From contig JBHPCZ010000007.1 in assembly GCA_042573625.1 (NCBI GenBank), positions 1 through 52,369 of the forward strand: DNA of 52,369 nucleotides. Direction: 5' to 3'. This DNA comes from JBHPCZ01 sp042573625. Its GTDB lineage: Bacteria > Desulfobacterota > Desulfobacteria > Desulfobacterales > UBA11574. This document shows positions 34,486 through 43,408 of this stretch, one piece after another; positions within the stretch are counted from its first letter, which is position 1, and each line of letters starts with the position of its first letter. The position numbers were made by a program, and so were the translations under genes. The notes beneath the pieces are model-generated. The model saw only the letters and a list, made by a program, of their open reading frames with translations. It searched no databases and was not told where the DNA came from.

Positions 34486-35478
34486 TTAAATTTCACCAGC
34501 GATAATCCCGGAATCATTCGGTGTCTGAATCGGAATGCGCTCGACTCTCTTTACACCGGCACTGGTGAACATCTCCTTAATCTGTTCTTCCGAGTAGGAC
34601 TGTCCGGAAGGGGTTCCCAGGAGCATGTTCAGGGAAAAAAGGGCCGGAAAGAGCGGGCCGTCCATGGTATTGTTGAGGATGAAATCGTGAACCATAATGA
34701 GCCCCCCCGGCTCAAGTGCTGAAACAGCTTTTTGGATAATCATCTGGCAGTCTTCAGGCCCTTCTCCGTGAAGGATATGAGACAGCCAGGCCACATCATA
34801 AGTCCCTATTATATTTTCTTCCAGGTAGTCGGTCTCTTTGAAATCGATACGATCGGCCAGATCGAATTTCTCAATGGTCTTTTTGGCAAACGGTTTGGTG
34901 GTGGGAAGGTCATGGACGCTGGCTTTGAGCTTAGGATTTTTTTTGCAAAAATGAATGGCATATGTTCCGGGGCCCCCGCCCAGATCGATAAGGTGGCGCC
35001 TTCCGGACAGGTCGATGGCCGCTGCCACCTGGGGTGCAAGTTTCATGGCATTGTTGAACATGCCCATGAGAAAGCTTTCGCGCCATTCTTCACTTTGGGA
35101 TGCCCTTGATCTGACAGGATTGCCGGTATGAACCGCTTGGTCCAATTGGGACCATGAATCCACAAGGTGGTGATGATGCATGATCATGTAACCGATGTGC
35201 TCTTGTGAATCTTTCGATAAAAAAGTTTTCGCAGGAGCGGTATTGGAAAATTTATCCTCTGTTTTGAGTAGAAGATTCATGGCTGTAAAAGCATTGAGGA
35301 GCATGGTTATGCCTCTTTCATCTCCGCCGAGGGTTGCGGCGATTTCTTTGCTCGTAAGCTGTCTATCGCCTATTACTGTAAATAGATCGAGTTTGATACC
35401 GGCGTGGAGAGTACAGGTTTTCCAATAATAACCGGATAATTCCAGTAGTGTACCTGGATTCCATTCTTGTGTACTCAT
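34486..35478 (-). CDS. SAM-dependent O-methyltransferase (Methyltransf_2 family)
   Basis: The 330-residue protein has an N-terminal winged-helix dimerisation domain (ELSGYYWKTCTLHAGIKLDLFTVI, TSKEIAATLGGDERGITMLL) and a C-terminal Rossmann domain with the SAM-binding motif HLIDLGGGPGTYAIHFCKK (near residue 165). WLSHILHGEGPEDC contains the usual catalytic His, and SALEPGGLIMVHDF is motif IV. It resembles hydroxyneurosporene/acetylserotonin-type methyltransferases. The substrate is unknown. An AGGGGTA precedes the ATG. It is first in a two-gene unit with the MOT1 transporter. Confidence 0.88.
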   Translation of the reverse strand: MSTQEWNPGTLLELSGYYWKTCTLHAGIKLDLFTVIGDRQLTSKEIAATLGGDERGITMLLNAFTAMNLLLKTEDKFSNTAPAKTFLSKDSQEHIGYMIMHHHHLVDSWSQLDQAVHTGNPVRSRASQSEEWRESFLMGMFNNAMKLAPQVAAAIDLSGRRHLIDLGGGPGTYAIHFCKKNPKLKASVHDLPTTKPFAKKTIEKFDLADRIDFKETDYLEENIIGTYDVAWLSHILHGEGPEDCQMIIQKAVSALEPGGLIMVHDFILNNTMDGPLFPALFSLNMLLGTPSGQSYSEEQIKEMFTSAGVKRVERIPIQTPNDSGIIAGEI

Positions 35479-35709
35479 AGCAGTACCCCTTTCACAGATG
35501 AAAAGTAAGTCTTTCTGACATTAAAAACGTAATGTTAGTATATGCGAACCAGAATCTCAACATCAATTTTTAATTCCAAAAGAATTGTTATTTGTACGCC
35601 TCAACCAAGAAAAATAATAAAATTCGCCGGTTTTCATATTTTTAGGTTGAGAGTTTTTCTATTTTGTGGTGAATTTATCAATTCAATTTGTATGCTCAGG
35701 AGGCGAATC

Positions 35710-37332
35710 ATGAAAGTGCTGGTGAGTGATAATCTCAATGATACTGGTATCAAGATGTTTGAGGAAGAAAAGGGGATAGGTGTCGATGTCAACGTAGGAT
35801 TATCCCCCGAGGAGCTTAAAAGTATTATTGGGGGCTATGACGCCTTGGTTATACGGAGTGCTACGAAGGTAACCGAGGATCTACTGGCGGCGGCAACACG
35901 GTTGAAAGTTGTGGGCCGCGCAGGAATCGGTCTTGATAATGTGGATATACCGGCCGCTACGAAACGGGGTATCATTGTTATGAATACGCCTGAGGGAAAT
36001 ATTGTTACGACCGCCGAACATTCCATTGCCATGTTGCTCTCCATGTCGCGCAACATACCGCTGGGAACTGACACGTTGAAAGCCGGGAAATGGGAAAAGA
36101 AAACCCTTCAGGGAAGGGAAATATCCAACAAGGTCCTCGGGGTTATCGGTTTTGGAAGAATTGGTTCAATCGTTGCAGATCGGGCACGCGGGTTGAAAAT
36201 GCGGGTGATTGTTCACGATCCTTTTGTTACCCCCGAGCGTATCGAAAAGGCAGGCTTTGAAAATGTATCGCTGGAGGAGTTGTATCGGAGATCCGATTAC
36301 ATCACCGTTCATGTTCCTAAGCTAAAGGACACTGTCGGCTTTATCAACAAGGATGCCTTTGATCAGATGAAGGATGGTGTCATGATCGTAAACTGCGCCC
36401 GTGGCGGCATAGTTGATGAGGCTGATCTGTATGATGCCATGAAGTCGGGAAAGGTCGCCGCCGCAGCGTTGGATGTCTTCAAAACAGAACCTCCGGGTCA
36501 ATCCAACCTGTTTGAGATGGACCGGCTGGTTTGCACGCCGCATCTTGGGGCATCCACCCAGGAAGCCCAGACCAATGTGGCTGTGGCAGTGGCCGGTCAG
36601 ATCATCGATTATTTGAAGAACGGAACAATTCTCAATGCGGTCAATGCGCCGTCCGTTACCGGTGAACTTCTTTCGAAACTGGGGCCGTATTTAACCCTTT
36701 CCGAACAGATGGGCAGCCTCCAGGCCCAGCTCTCTTCCGGAGCCTTAAAAGAGGTGGTTATTGAGTATGCAGGGGATTTTAAGGGGCTTGATATGTCTCC
36801 GGTCTCCACAGCGGCGCTAAAAGGGCTCCTTGCCCATGTGGTTAAGGATGATGTGAATTTTGTCAATGCGCAAATCTTCGCAAAACAAAGAGGAATTAAG
36901 GTTGCCGAAACAGCGTCTGCTGATGCCGGGGAGTACATCAACCTGATCACAACCCGGGTAATTACCACGGAAACGACGAACACCGTTTCCGGGACAATAT
37001 TCGGGAAAAACGAGGTGAGGGTTGTAAAGATTAACAATTTTCGGCTTGAGTTGATTCCATGCGGCCATCTTTCGCTGATTTATAATATTGACAAGCCGGG
37101 GGCCATTGGAAGTTTTGCTACTTGCCTTGGCAAGAACAACATTAACATAGACCTGATGCAGGTAGGCCAGGAGGAAGGTGGAGGGAAGAATATCATTTTC
37201 CTTAAAACCAATGTGCCCATTCCAGAACACGTTTGTAAAGAACTGCTCGACCTTCCGCTGATTAAAACAGTGACACAGCTTGAATTTCCGGATCAGATGC
37301 CGTCTTATAGCGGAGCGACCTGTCAACCGTAA
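35710..37332 (+). CDS. serA: D-3-phosphoglycerate dehydrogenase
   Basis: ATG 35710 follows AGGAGGCG; the longer frame is rejected. The 540-residue protein is a long-type SerA: a substrate-binding domain, an NAD-binding Rossmann fold with GVIGFGRIGSIVADRARG (near residue 145), and active-site residues in NCARGGIVDEADL (Arg), in the Glu-containing FKTEPPG and in HLGASTQEAQ (His). An intervening ASB domain and a C-terminal ACT domain (IYNIDKPGAIGSFATCLGKN) follow. It catalyses the first step of serine synthesis, and the ACT domain usually senses serine. It is followed by a strong terminator and stands alone. Confidence 0.96.
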   Translation: MKVLVSDNLNDTGIKMFEEEKGIGVDVNVGLSPEELKSIIGGYDALVIRSATKVTEDLLAAATRLKVVGRAGIGLDNVDIPAATKRGIIVMNTPEGNIVTTAEHSIAMLLSMSRNIPLGTDTLKAGKWEKKTLQGREISNKVLGVIGFGRIGSIVADRARGLKMRVIVHDPFVTPERIEKAGFENVSLEELYRRSDYITVHVPKLKDTVGFINKDAFDQMKDGVMIVNCARGGIVDEADLYDAMKSGKVAAAALDVFKTEPPGQSNLFEMDRLVCTPHLGASTQEAQTNVAVAVAGQIIDYLKNGTILNAVNAPSVTGELLSKLGPYLTLSEQMGSLQAQLSSGALKEVVIEYAGDFKGLDMSPVSTAALKGLLAHVVKDDVNFVNAQIFAKQRGIKVAETASADAGEYINLITTRVITTETTNTVSGTIFGKNEVRVVKINNFRLELIPCGHLSLIYNIDKPGAIGSFATCLGKNNINIDLMQVGQEEGGGKNIIFLKTNVPIPEHVCKELLDLPLIKTVTQLEFPDQMPSYSGATCQP

Positions 37333-37364
37333 AAAAAAATCACAACTCCGGCATTTCAGGTGTT

Positions 37365-37393
37365 AAGGGTGGCTTATGTGAGTCACCCTTTTT
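37365..37393 (+). terminator. Rho-independent terminator after serA
   Basis: AAGGGTGGCT, loop TATGTG, AGTCACCCTT forms a 10-bp stem (one G-T pair) followed by a run of T, 33 bp after the serA stop. Confidence 0.85.
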
Positions 37394-37491
37394 AAATTAC
37401 CGGATTTCTGAATTTTGTAATTATCCGAACATCTCATACGTTGGATCGCAAAAAAGATAGCCTGATTCAAAAGACAAAAAAATACTGCTCG

Positions 37492-39219
37492 ATGAAAATA
37501 CTGCTTATATATCCCTATTGGCTTGAAGGGAGAATTCGTACCGAAGATATGGTTGTCGTACCCATCGGGGTTTACTACATCGCTGCGGTCTTAAAAGATG
37601 CGGGATATGATGTTGAAGTATTGAACTGGCACAGTATCAATGAAACACCGGAGAAAATTAAGGATATCCTGGTCGAAAAAAGGCCGGATGTTATAGGTTT
37701 TTCCATCCTGCAGGCAAACCGTTGGGGCGGGATAGAGATTTCCCGGATTGCCAAAGAGATCGATCCGGCGGTGAAGATCGTTTTTGGGGGGTCGAGTGCC
37801 ACCTTTTTGTGGGCGCATTTTCTGACCCATTTCCAGGAAATAGACTTCGTGGTCATCGGTGAGGGGGAATATCCTTTTTTGAACCTGATCAAATGCATTG
37901 AAAAAGGGAGTGATGCGCAGTTTGAAGATATAAAGGGCATCGCTTTCAGAAAAAAGGGTGGCGTTGTAAAGACAAAAAAGGCTGAATTGATCCGCAACCT
38001 TGATGAATTACCCAATCCCGCCAGGTATTTTAAATACCAGCATCTGACGTTAACCCGTGGATGCGCCGGCAAATGCGATTTTTGCGGTTCACCGCAGTTT
38101 TGGGGAGGAAGTCTACGGTCTCATTCCGTCGGGTACTTTATCGAGCAAATCGAACTTCTATACCGGAAAGGCATCACCCATTTTTATTTTTCCGATGACA
38201 CCTTTACGTTCAACAAAAAACGCGTGATCGAATTATGTAAAACAATTATCGAGAAAAATCTAAAAATCACCTGGGTCGCCATATCGCGCGTCAACACTGT
38301 GTCCGATGAGGTTATACGCTGGATGAGAAAGGCCGGCTGCATTCAGATCAGTTACGGTGTTGAAAGCGGTTCAGAAAAAATACGAAGAAATCTGAACAAA
38401 AAAATGAAAACCGAGCAGATCGAAAAGGCGTTTGCCGTCACCGCTGGATACGGTATCCTGCCGCGGGCCTATTTTATTTATGGTTGTCCCGGAGAAAGCC
38501 CGGAAACCATTCAGGAGACCATCGACCTGATCGACAGAATCAAACCCCCGGTCATCCACTTTTTTATTCTGTCCATATTCCCCGGCACCGCGCTTTATTC
38601 GGCATTCAAAGAGAAAACAAATATTACGGACGATATCTGGTTAAAACGGATAGAGGAGATCAAATATTTTGAAACAGATCCTCAACTGTCCCGGGAAATG
38701 GTTCTATCCTTTGGCCAGAAGCTGAGATCCTGGTATCACGAGCATCTTCCGGCCTTCGTGGATGATATTCACCTTGTAGATAAAAAAGAATTTTATCCGA
38801 TGCATTCCGATTTTTATTCAAGACTTGGAATGACCTTTGACCATGGCGATTATTCAAAGATTGACGCCATAAAAGATAAGGAAAAGATCGCTGAAAAGCT
38901 TTACAGAAAATCTTTAACGTATCATCCGGACGCCCGTGCATACCTGGGTTTGGGCATCATCAGGCAGAAGGAGCGGGCGTACGAAGCATCGATTCGGATA
39001 CTTTACGAAGGAATTGAGTATTTTCCGGATGATGCACAGCTCAATTTGTGCCTGGGAATCAGTTACATGAATTTAGGCGCATTTCAAAAAGCACTTTCAT
39101 ATTTTTTGAAATCTGAAGATTCTAAGGAAACGCTCGGTTTTATCATAAGCTGTTATGAGGCATTGGGAGATTCTGTAAAAGCTTCTGAGTTTCACGAAAA
39201 GCTTCAATCTATTTTGTGA
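37492..39219 (+). CDS. B12-binding radical SAM protein with C-terminal TPR
   Basis: ATG 37492 is preferred over TTG 37441 because the family begins at MKILLIYPYW. The 575-residue protein has an N-terminal cobalamin-binding Rossmann domain (to about residue 140), a radical SAM core with the cluster motif RGCAGKCDFCGSP near residue 190, and typical B-class sequence ISRVNTVSDEVIRWMRKAGC and YFIYGCPGESPETI. The C-terminal 130 residues contain TPR units (AYLGLGIIRQKERAYEASIRI, LNLCLGISYMNLGAFQKAL). Such enzymes methylate or rearrange substrates; the target is unknown. The TPR fusion suggests protein-protein contact. Confidence 0.9.
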   Translation: MKILLIYPYWLEGRIRTEDMVVVPIGVYYIAAVLKDAGYDVEVLNWHSINETPEKIKDILVEKRPDVIGFSILQANRWGGIEISRIAKEIDPAVKIVFGGSSATFLWAHFLTHFQEIDFVVIGEGEYPFLNLIKCIEKGSDAQFEDIKGIAFRKKGGVVKTKKAELIRNLDELPNPARYFKYQHLTLTRGCAGKCDFCGSPQFWGGSLRSHSVGYFIEQIELLYRKGITHFYFSDDTFTFNKKRVIELCKTIIEKNLKITWVAISRVNTVSDEVIRWMRKAGCIQISYGVESGSEKIRRNLNKKMKTEQIEKAFAVTAGYGILPRAYFIYGCPGESPETIQETIDLIDRIKPPVIHFFILSIFPGTALYSAFKEKTNITDDIWLKRIEEIKYFETDPQLSREMVLSFGQKLRSWYHEHLPAFVDDIHLVDKKEFYPMHSDFYSRLGMTFDHGDYSKIDAIKDKEKIAEKLYRKSLTYHPDARAYLGLGIIRQKERAYEASIRILYEGIEYFPDDAQLNLCLGISYMNLGAFQKALSYFLKSEDSKETLGFIISCYEALGDSVKASEFHEKLQSIL

Positions 39220-39240
39220 AAAAAGAAAAAATGTTTATTA

Positions 39241-39431
39241 TTACAAGCTATCTCAAAAATGTAGATCACGTTCAAGGACAAGCCCGCCAGAGGCGGATAA
39301 AGCGCGAGACGCCGTTAGGCGTCATGTGTAACATATGAAAAAGCGCAGCATACATGGGAGTATGTGAGAATTTTGGAGAGGATCGCAATACCGTCATTGG
39401 GCGTCAGATGCCTTTTTGAGATGGCTTGTAA
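39241..39431. repeat. Repeat family C, copy 2
   Basis: A 191-bp element has inverted ends TTACAAGCTATCTCAAAAA and TTTTTGAGATGGCTTGTAA. The interior (AAAAAGCGCAGCATACATGGG, GTATGTGAG, GATCGCAATACCG) matches copy 1 at 14306; a block of about 45 bp with small hairpins is extra. Its right end abuts the ribosome-binding site of the next gene. Confidence 0.8.
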
Positions 39432-39446
39432 ACGAGGATGAAGGAA

Positions 39447-40055
39447 ATGAGTGACAATTACGCAAAGATCGTACAGGGTAATCTTGAAAAGCTCTTTCGA
39501 AACCTTCCGGCGGGTTTGGAACTGAAACTGCCCGGTGATCGGGAGGCGGATCGTTTTGTCTTTGACGCATTTGGTGAAAGCTGTGAAATTACACCGGATG
39601 GAATTTTCCTCGGCGGAGTGAGGGCAGCCAGCGTGATCGGTATACTGATTTCACTTTATGCCCTGCATGCCAAGCTTGATCCGTACATTCTGGAGCCGTT
39701 AAAGGCCTTCAAAGATTTTCCAAACAGCATGCCTTATGCCGGGGCTTTTGCCACGCATACCCAGCAAATTCTTATCCCCCACGTAGAGAGGATTGCTGAG
39801 TTTAAAAACCGAATTATGAAACAGCTCAGGGGCCAGGAGGCCCCATCAGATGCCGGAGGAGATTTTTCTTTTGTGGTTCACCCGCTGCCCAAAATCGCTC
39901 TCTGCTATATTTTTTATGATGCGGATGATGATTTCCCTGCTTCGGCCACCTGCCTCTATTCGAACAATGCCGGTTCTTTTTTGACGATAGATGCTTTGGC
40001 TGATGTGGGGGAGTACACTTCTAAAAAGATCTTGGAGCTCATTGATTTAAAGTAA
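39447..40055 (+). CDS. DUF3786 domain protein
   Basis: ATG 39447 is chosen because GAGG lies 9 bp upstream; ATG 39438 would have it directly adjacent. The 202-residue soluble protein matches DUF3786, a family common in anaerobes: FDAFGESCEITPDGIFLGG, ILEPLKAFKDFPNSMPYAGAF and the C-terminal HPLPKIALCYIFYDADDDFPASATCLYSNNA. The family has no firm function; some members are fused to metal- or Fe-S-related domains. Whether it works with the radical SAM protein upstream is unclear because repeat C copy 2 lies between them. Confidence 0.82.
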   Translation: MSDNYAKIVQGNLEKLFRNLPAGLELKLPGDREADRFVFDAFGESCEITPDGIFLGGVRAASVIGILISLYALHAKLDPYILEPLKAFKDFPNSMPYAGAFATHTQQILIPHVERIAEFKNRIMKQLRGQEAPSDAGGDFSFVVHPLPKIALCYIFYDADDDFPASATCLYSNNAGSFLTIDALADVGEYTSKKILELIDLK

Positions 40056-40082
40056 AAATCATTTCCAAGAGAGTTGATACTT

Positions 40083-40380
40083 TTGAAAGGGTTCAAGGGG
40101 TCAAGGGGCCAAGGATTCGAGGGAAATGCTTCAAAAATTAGGATTCCAGGAGTTGGGGGTTCAAGGATTCGAATGATCTGTTTGGATTTTTATAGAATAA
40201 AAAAACCAAAAAAAAAGATGCGACCTGACATCTCAGACTGAAAGGGCTTCTGTGTCGGGGCCTTCAAGTATTGCAGAAGGATGATGCTCAAATCGCTGAA
40301 TCATTGGAAAACAAACACTGGACCCCTTGACCCCTTGAATCCTCGAATCCTCTTCTCCAACTCAATTGGAGAAGAACCTA
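40083..40380. repeat. Dispersed repeat B', copy 2
   Basis: It homologises with 4620-4907. Its outer inverted ends GGGTTCAAGGGGTCAAGG and GACCCCTTGACCCCTTGAA are related to the ends of family B. It ends with the hairpin CTTCTCCAA-CTCAA-TTGGAGAAG at 40352-40374 and lacks the palindromic insert found in copy 1. Confidence 0.8.
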
Positions 40381-40388
40381 AAATAAAA

Positions 40389-40454
40389 AGACCCTGGAAA
40401 ACGCGTTCTTGTTGAATCTGCGGGGGGTACTGAGCGGTTTCCCAAGGTCTTTAG
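40389..40454. terminator. Possible terminator hairpin downstream of the ZraP-like gene
   Basis: AAAGACCCTGGAAA (from 40389) and TTTCCCAAGGTCTTT (to 40454) pair around a 36-bp loop between convergent genes. The T-run is short. Confidence 0.35.
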
Positions 40455-40478
40455 GCTTCATATTCACCATTAGAATAT

Positions 40479-40982
40479 TTACCAGCAGCCGCCTCTGGAA
40501 GAGTAGCCGCTGCGGGCGCTTCCTCTGTACTGAGACCGCATCCCTTTGGTTCCGGTATCGGGATTTATCTTTTTCATCCTGAGCATGTGGTCAAGCCGTT
40601 TCTGGGCGAACTGGCTTTCAAGGTCCGAGATCTCCTTTTGCAGGCTTGAAGCTTTTTTCGCATCCGGATTTTCTTTTGCCAATTCACTCCTGAGCTCCAG
40701 ATTTTTTTGATACATATTTTGCTTCAGGCTTTCTGTATCCTTAAAAAACGCGTTTCGTTCTTCATCCACTTTTGCCAATTCTTCCTCGCTTAAATCAGGC
40801 ATGTACCCGCGGTTGTAACCCATCCCCCGGCCGCGATGACCATATCCCATACCCGAGTCTTCCATACCCCAACCGTGATGGCCATAACCCCTGCCCCAGT
40901 CGGCATAGGCGGTTGCGCCAAGCCCAATCATCGAAACAGCGGCCACAATCATCAGCCCTTTAATTAAATTGCCTTTTTTCAT
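40479..40982 (-). CDS. ZraP/Spy-like periplasmic metal-stress protein
   Basis: The 167-residue protein has a signal peptide (MIVAAVSMIGLGATAYA). A Gly/His/Met-rich segment (YGHHGWGMEDSGMGYGHRG) that may bind metal follows, then a helical LTxxQ/ZraP-type region (LSEEELAKVDEERNAFFKDTESL through KEISDLESQFAQKRLDHMLRM) and a Gly/Arg/Ser tail ending in Cys-Trp. ZraP proteins are zinc-binding periplasmic chaperones. It diverges from the two-component genes and has a consensus sigma-54 promoter upstream, as in enterobacterial zraP-zraSR. Confidence 0.82.
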   Translation of the reverse strand: MKKGNLIKGLMIVAAVSMIGLGATAYADWGRGYGHHGWGMEDSGMGYGHRGRGMGYNRGYMPDLSEEELAKVDEERNAFFKDTESLKQNMYQKNLELRSELAKENPDAKKASSLQKEISDLESQFAQKRLDHMLRMKKINPDTGTKGMRSQYRGSARSGYSSRGGCW

Positions 40983-41064
40983 TTAATACCTCCTTTAAAT
41001 TAAATCAATTACGCTTATTTTAATACTTGGGTTTTTCTTTGTCCCTGTTTTGGATCTATATATT

Positions 41065-41080
41065 AGCAAACCCTGTGCCA
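41065..41080 (-). promoter_or_regulatory. Sigma-54 promoter of the ZraP-like gene
   Basis: TGGCAC-AGGGT-TTGCT on the minus strand matches the -24/-12 consensus exactly, about 85 bp before the start codon. A near-palindrome, TGTGCCAATATTGCACA (41075-41091), overlaps its upstream edge. Confidence 0.75.
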
Positions 41081-41383
41081 ATATTGCACAAAGATTACAT
41101 GAATTTTATAACATTTTGATATAATGGATATTAAACAAGGATCTGTTTGTATTGTCAGGGTTTCGTAAAAAATATACCTTGCAAGGAAACATTTTGTGAT
41201 GGATACTATGTATCCAGTTTGAAGGGACAAAAGGACACATGTGGATAAAAAATACCCACTTTGATTGGAATCAGGATGCTGTTTCTCTTGGCAACACCCG
41301 AAGTGGTAGGATAAAAAGATTTAATGAGTCCTTGAAATCCTGGTCCTCTGGGCCCGTATGCGTTACATTATAAATATTATCGA

Positions 41384-41438
41384 CTGAACCGTAGAATGAT
41401 GAAGTTTGCCCTATTTAATTCGTTATTCTACGGTTCAG
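41384..41438. repeat. Palindrome F1 in the zraP-zraS-like intergenic region
   Basis: CTGAACCGTAGAAT and ATTCTACGGTTCAG are perfect 14-bp inverted repeats separated by 27 bp. Confidence 0.65.
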
Positions 41439-41447
41439 AGAATGTCC

Positions 41448-41573
41448 AGAATTGGTTTCGAAACCTCATAGTGAAGCCTTTTGACAATTTTGCTCAAAAG
41501 TTTTTAGCGAAGTGGGCTTAGAACTTATCAAAAATTTCAAACCAGCGAACGGGAGGTTTTGAAACCAAATTCT
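41448..41573. repeat. Palindrome F2 in the zraP-zraS-like intergenic region
   Basis: AGAATTGGTTTCGAAACCTC (41448-41467) and its near-complement GAGGTTTTGAAACCAAATTCT (41553-41573) bracket about 85 bp. It is MITE-like. The 665-bp gap 40983-41647 otherwise holds the two sigma-54 promoters and no gene. Confidence 0.6.
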
Positions 41574-41619
41574 ATAATATTTACGGCGATTCTATAATCC
41601 GAAATTATCGGCATGCCCT

Positions 41620-41635
41620 TGGCATCTTATTTGCT
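41620..41635 (+). promoter_or_regulatory. Sigma-54-like promoter immediately before the sensor kinase gene
   Basis: TGGCAT-CTTAT-TTGCT fits the -24/-12 consensus with one change (T for C). Its predicted start point falls about 2 bp before ATG 41648, so the transcript would be nearly leaderless. Confidence 0.5.
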
Positions 41636-41647
41636 TGAGATAACTTC

Positions 41648-43408
41648 ATGTTAAAAAACATCACAGACACAAGATTCTGGACATGGGTTCCGCCATGGGT
41701 ACTCATTGGTGCCGTGGCCATACTGCTGCCGATATTTTCGTTTATGACCGTTGAGAACATCAACCGGCAAAAAATGAACACTACCCGCCTGCTTCTGGAA
41801 AAAGGTGCGGCCTTGATCAGGTCTTTTGAAGCCGGAACCCGGACAGGAATGATGGGAGTGGAATGGGGCGGACTTCATCTCCAGAAGTTGCTTTCGGAAA
41901 CCGCACAGCAACCCGACATCAAATACCTTCTGGTGGCGGATGTAAACGGTATCATTCGCGCCCATAACAATCCTTCTTATATTGGCAGAATGCATGGCAG
42001 AGGATTGGACCTAAAAGGGATTTCCCGTTCTGAGGCAGTGATGTGGCGCCTTTTAACCATACCGGGTGAAGATAAAATATTTGAGCTTTTTCGAAAGTTT
42101 TCACCCACCGGGCGGCGTGGCGGTACGCGCCGTGGCCACATGGGGATGCGCCGGTGGTTTGAACTCAATTTGGATATCAAGGAGACCCTGCCGCCGCACG
42201 ACCTGATCATCTTTGTCGGTCTGGATATGAGCGCCATTGAAGCCGCCAGAGTGTCGGATACCCGGCACACCATCATTATGGGTGTTGTCCTGCTTCTGGT
42301 TGGATTCTCGGGGATTATATTGCTTTTTCTGGTGCAAAGTTATCGTTCCACCAGAGCATCTCTTTCACGGATAAAGGCGTTTTCCGACAACCTGGTGGAG
42401 AATATGCCGATCGGCCTTCTGGCCATTGACCCGGATCAAAAGATCGCTTCTTTCAACCACGTGGCCGCGTCGATTCTGGACCTATCACCGGACACTGTCA
42501 TGGGAAAAGACGCCGGAAACGTACTTCCAAAAGACCTGTGGGCGCAGATAGAAAAACTGGATGCTTCAAAAGGTGTTGTCGAGAAGGAGATCGAATGCCG
42601 GGTGAATAATGGTAAAAATATCCCTCTGGAAATCGGTGCCACATTGTTAAATGATGAAGCGGGAACCTTTCTCGGACATGTTTTACTTTTTAAAGATCTC
42701 AGTGAAGTTCGCTCTCTGAGAAGAGAAGTCACAAAGAGCCAGCGGCTGGCATCTGTTGGCATGCTGGCCGCCGGTGTTGCGCACGAGATCCGAAATCCCC
42801 TGAGCTCAATCAAGGGTTTTGCCACATATTTCAAGGAAAGATATCCGGATGTGCCTGAAAATCAGCATGTTGCAAATATTATGATCCAGGAGATCGACAG
42901 ATTGAACAGGGTCGTCGGCCAGTTGCTTGAACTGGCAAGACCGGTATCTGTTTCAAAAAAGCGAATACCCGTCAATCCCCTTGTTGAAGACGCTTTGAAA
43001 CTGGCCGAACCTCAGATGCTGGAAAAACAGATTCGTGTTCAGACCCGCATTTCATCTGATGTTGAATCCGTGTCGGTTGACCCGGATAAAATAAACCAGG
43101 TTCTTTTAAACCTTTATTTAAATGCGATAGAATCAATGGACGTCGGTGGGAATCTTTCTGTTTCAGTTTCAAAGAATGAGGAGATGAAGGGAATAGAGAT
43201 CCGGATTTCGGATTCCGGCGCCGGTATCAGCGAGGCTGACCGGGCACATATATTTGATCCCTACTTTACCACAAGAGCATCGGGAACAGGTCTCGGACTG
43301 GCCATTGTCCACAATATCATAGAGGCCCATGACGGCAACATAACGGTTAAAAGCGAGTTGGGGCAGGGGACCACCGTTATTATCTTTTTGCCCGAGTCCC
43401 TTCCATGA
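41648..43408 (+). CDS. Sensor histidine kinase (ZraS/NtrB-like)
   Basis: The 586-residue membrane kinase has TM1 at about 14-34, a periplasmic sensor domain (35-205), TM2 at about 208-230, a PAS domain (255-365: LVENMPIGLLAIDPDQKIASF), a HisKA domain with phosphorylated His in AAGVAHEIRNPLSSIKGFA, and an HATPase with N box LNLYLNAIESM and G boxes ISDSGAGISEADRA and GTGLGLAIVHNII. It partners with the response regulator whose start overlaps its stop (ATGA). By synteny with the ZraP-like gene it probably senses envelope or metal stress. Confidence 0.92.
   Translation: MLKNITDTRFWTWVPPWVLIGAVAILLPIFSFMTVENINRQKMNTTRLLLEKGAALIRSFEAGTRTGMMGVEWGGLHLQKLLSETAQQPDIKYLLVADVNGIIRAHNNPSYIGRMHGRGLDLKGISRSEAVMWRLLTIPGEDKIFELFRKFSPTGRRGGTRRGHMGMRRWFELNLDIKETLPPHDLIIFVGLDMSAIEAARVSDTRHTIIMGVVLLLVGFSGIILLFLVQSYRSTRASLSRIKAFSDNLVENMPIGLLAIDPDQKIASFNHVAASILDLSPDTVMGKDAGNVLPKDLWAQIEKLDASKGVVEKEIECRVNNGKNIPLEIGATLLNDEAGTFLGHVLLFKDLSEVRSLRREVTKSQRLASVGMLAAGVAHEIRNPLSSIKGFATYFKERYPDVPENQHVANIMIQEIDRLNRVVGQLLELARPVSVSKKRIPVNPLVEDALKLAEPQMLEKQIRVQTRISSDVESVSVDPDKINQVLLNLYLNAIESMDVGGNLSVSVSKNEEMKGIEIRISDSGAGISEADRAHIFDPYFTTRASGTGLGLAIVHNIIEAHDGNITVKSELGQGTTVIIFLPESLP

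Noticed and set aside
35542..35709. N-terminal extension of SerA from an earlier in-frame ATG
   Set aside because: The family starts at MKVLVSDNL and AGGAGG sits right before 35710; the extension shows no family similarity.
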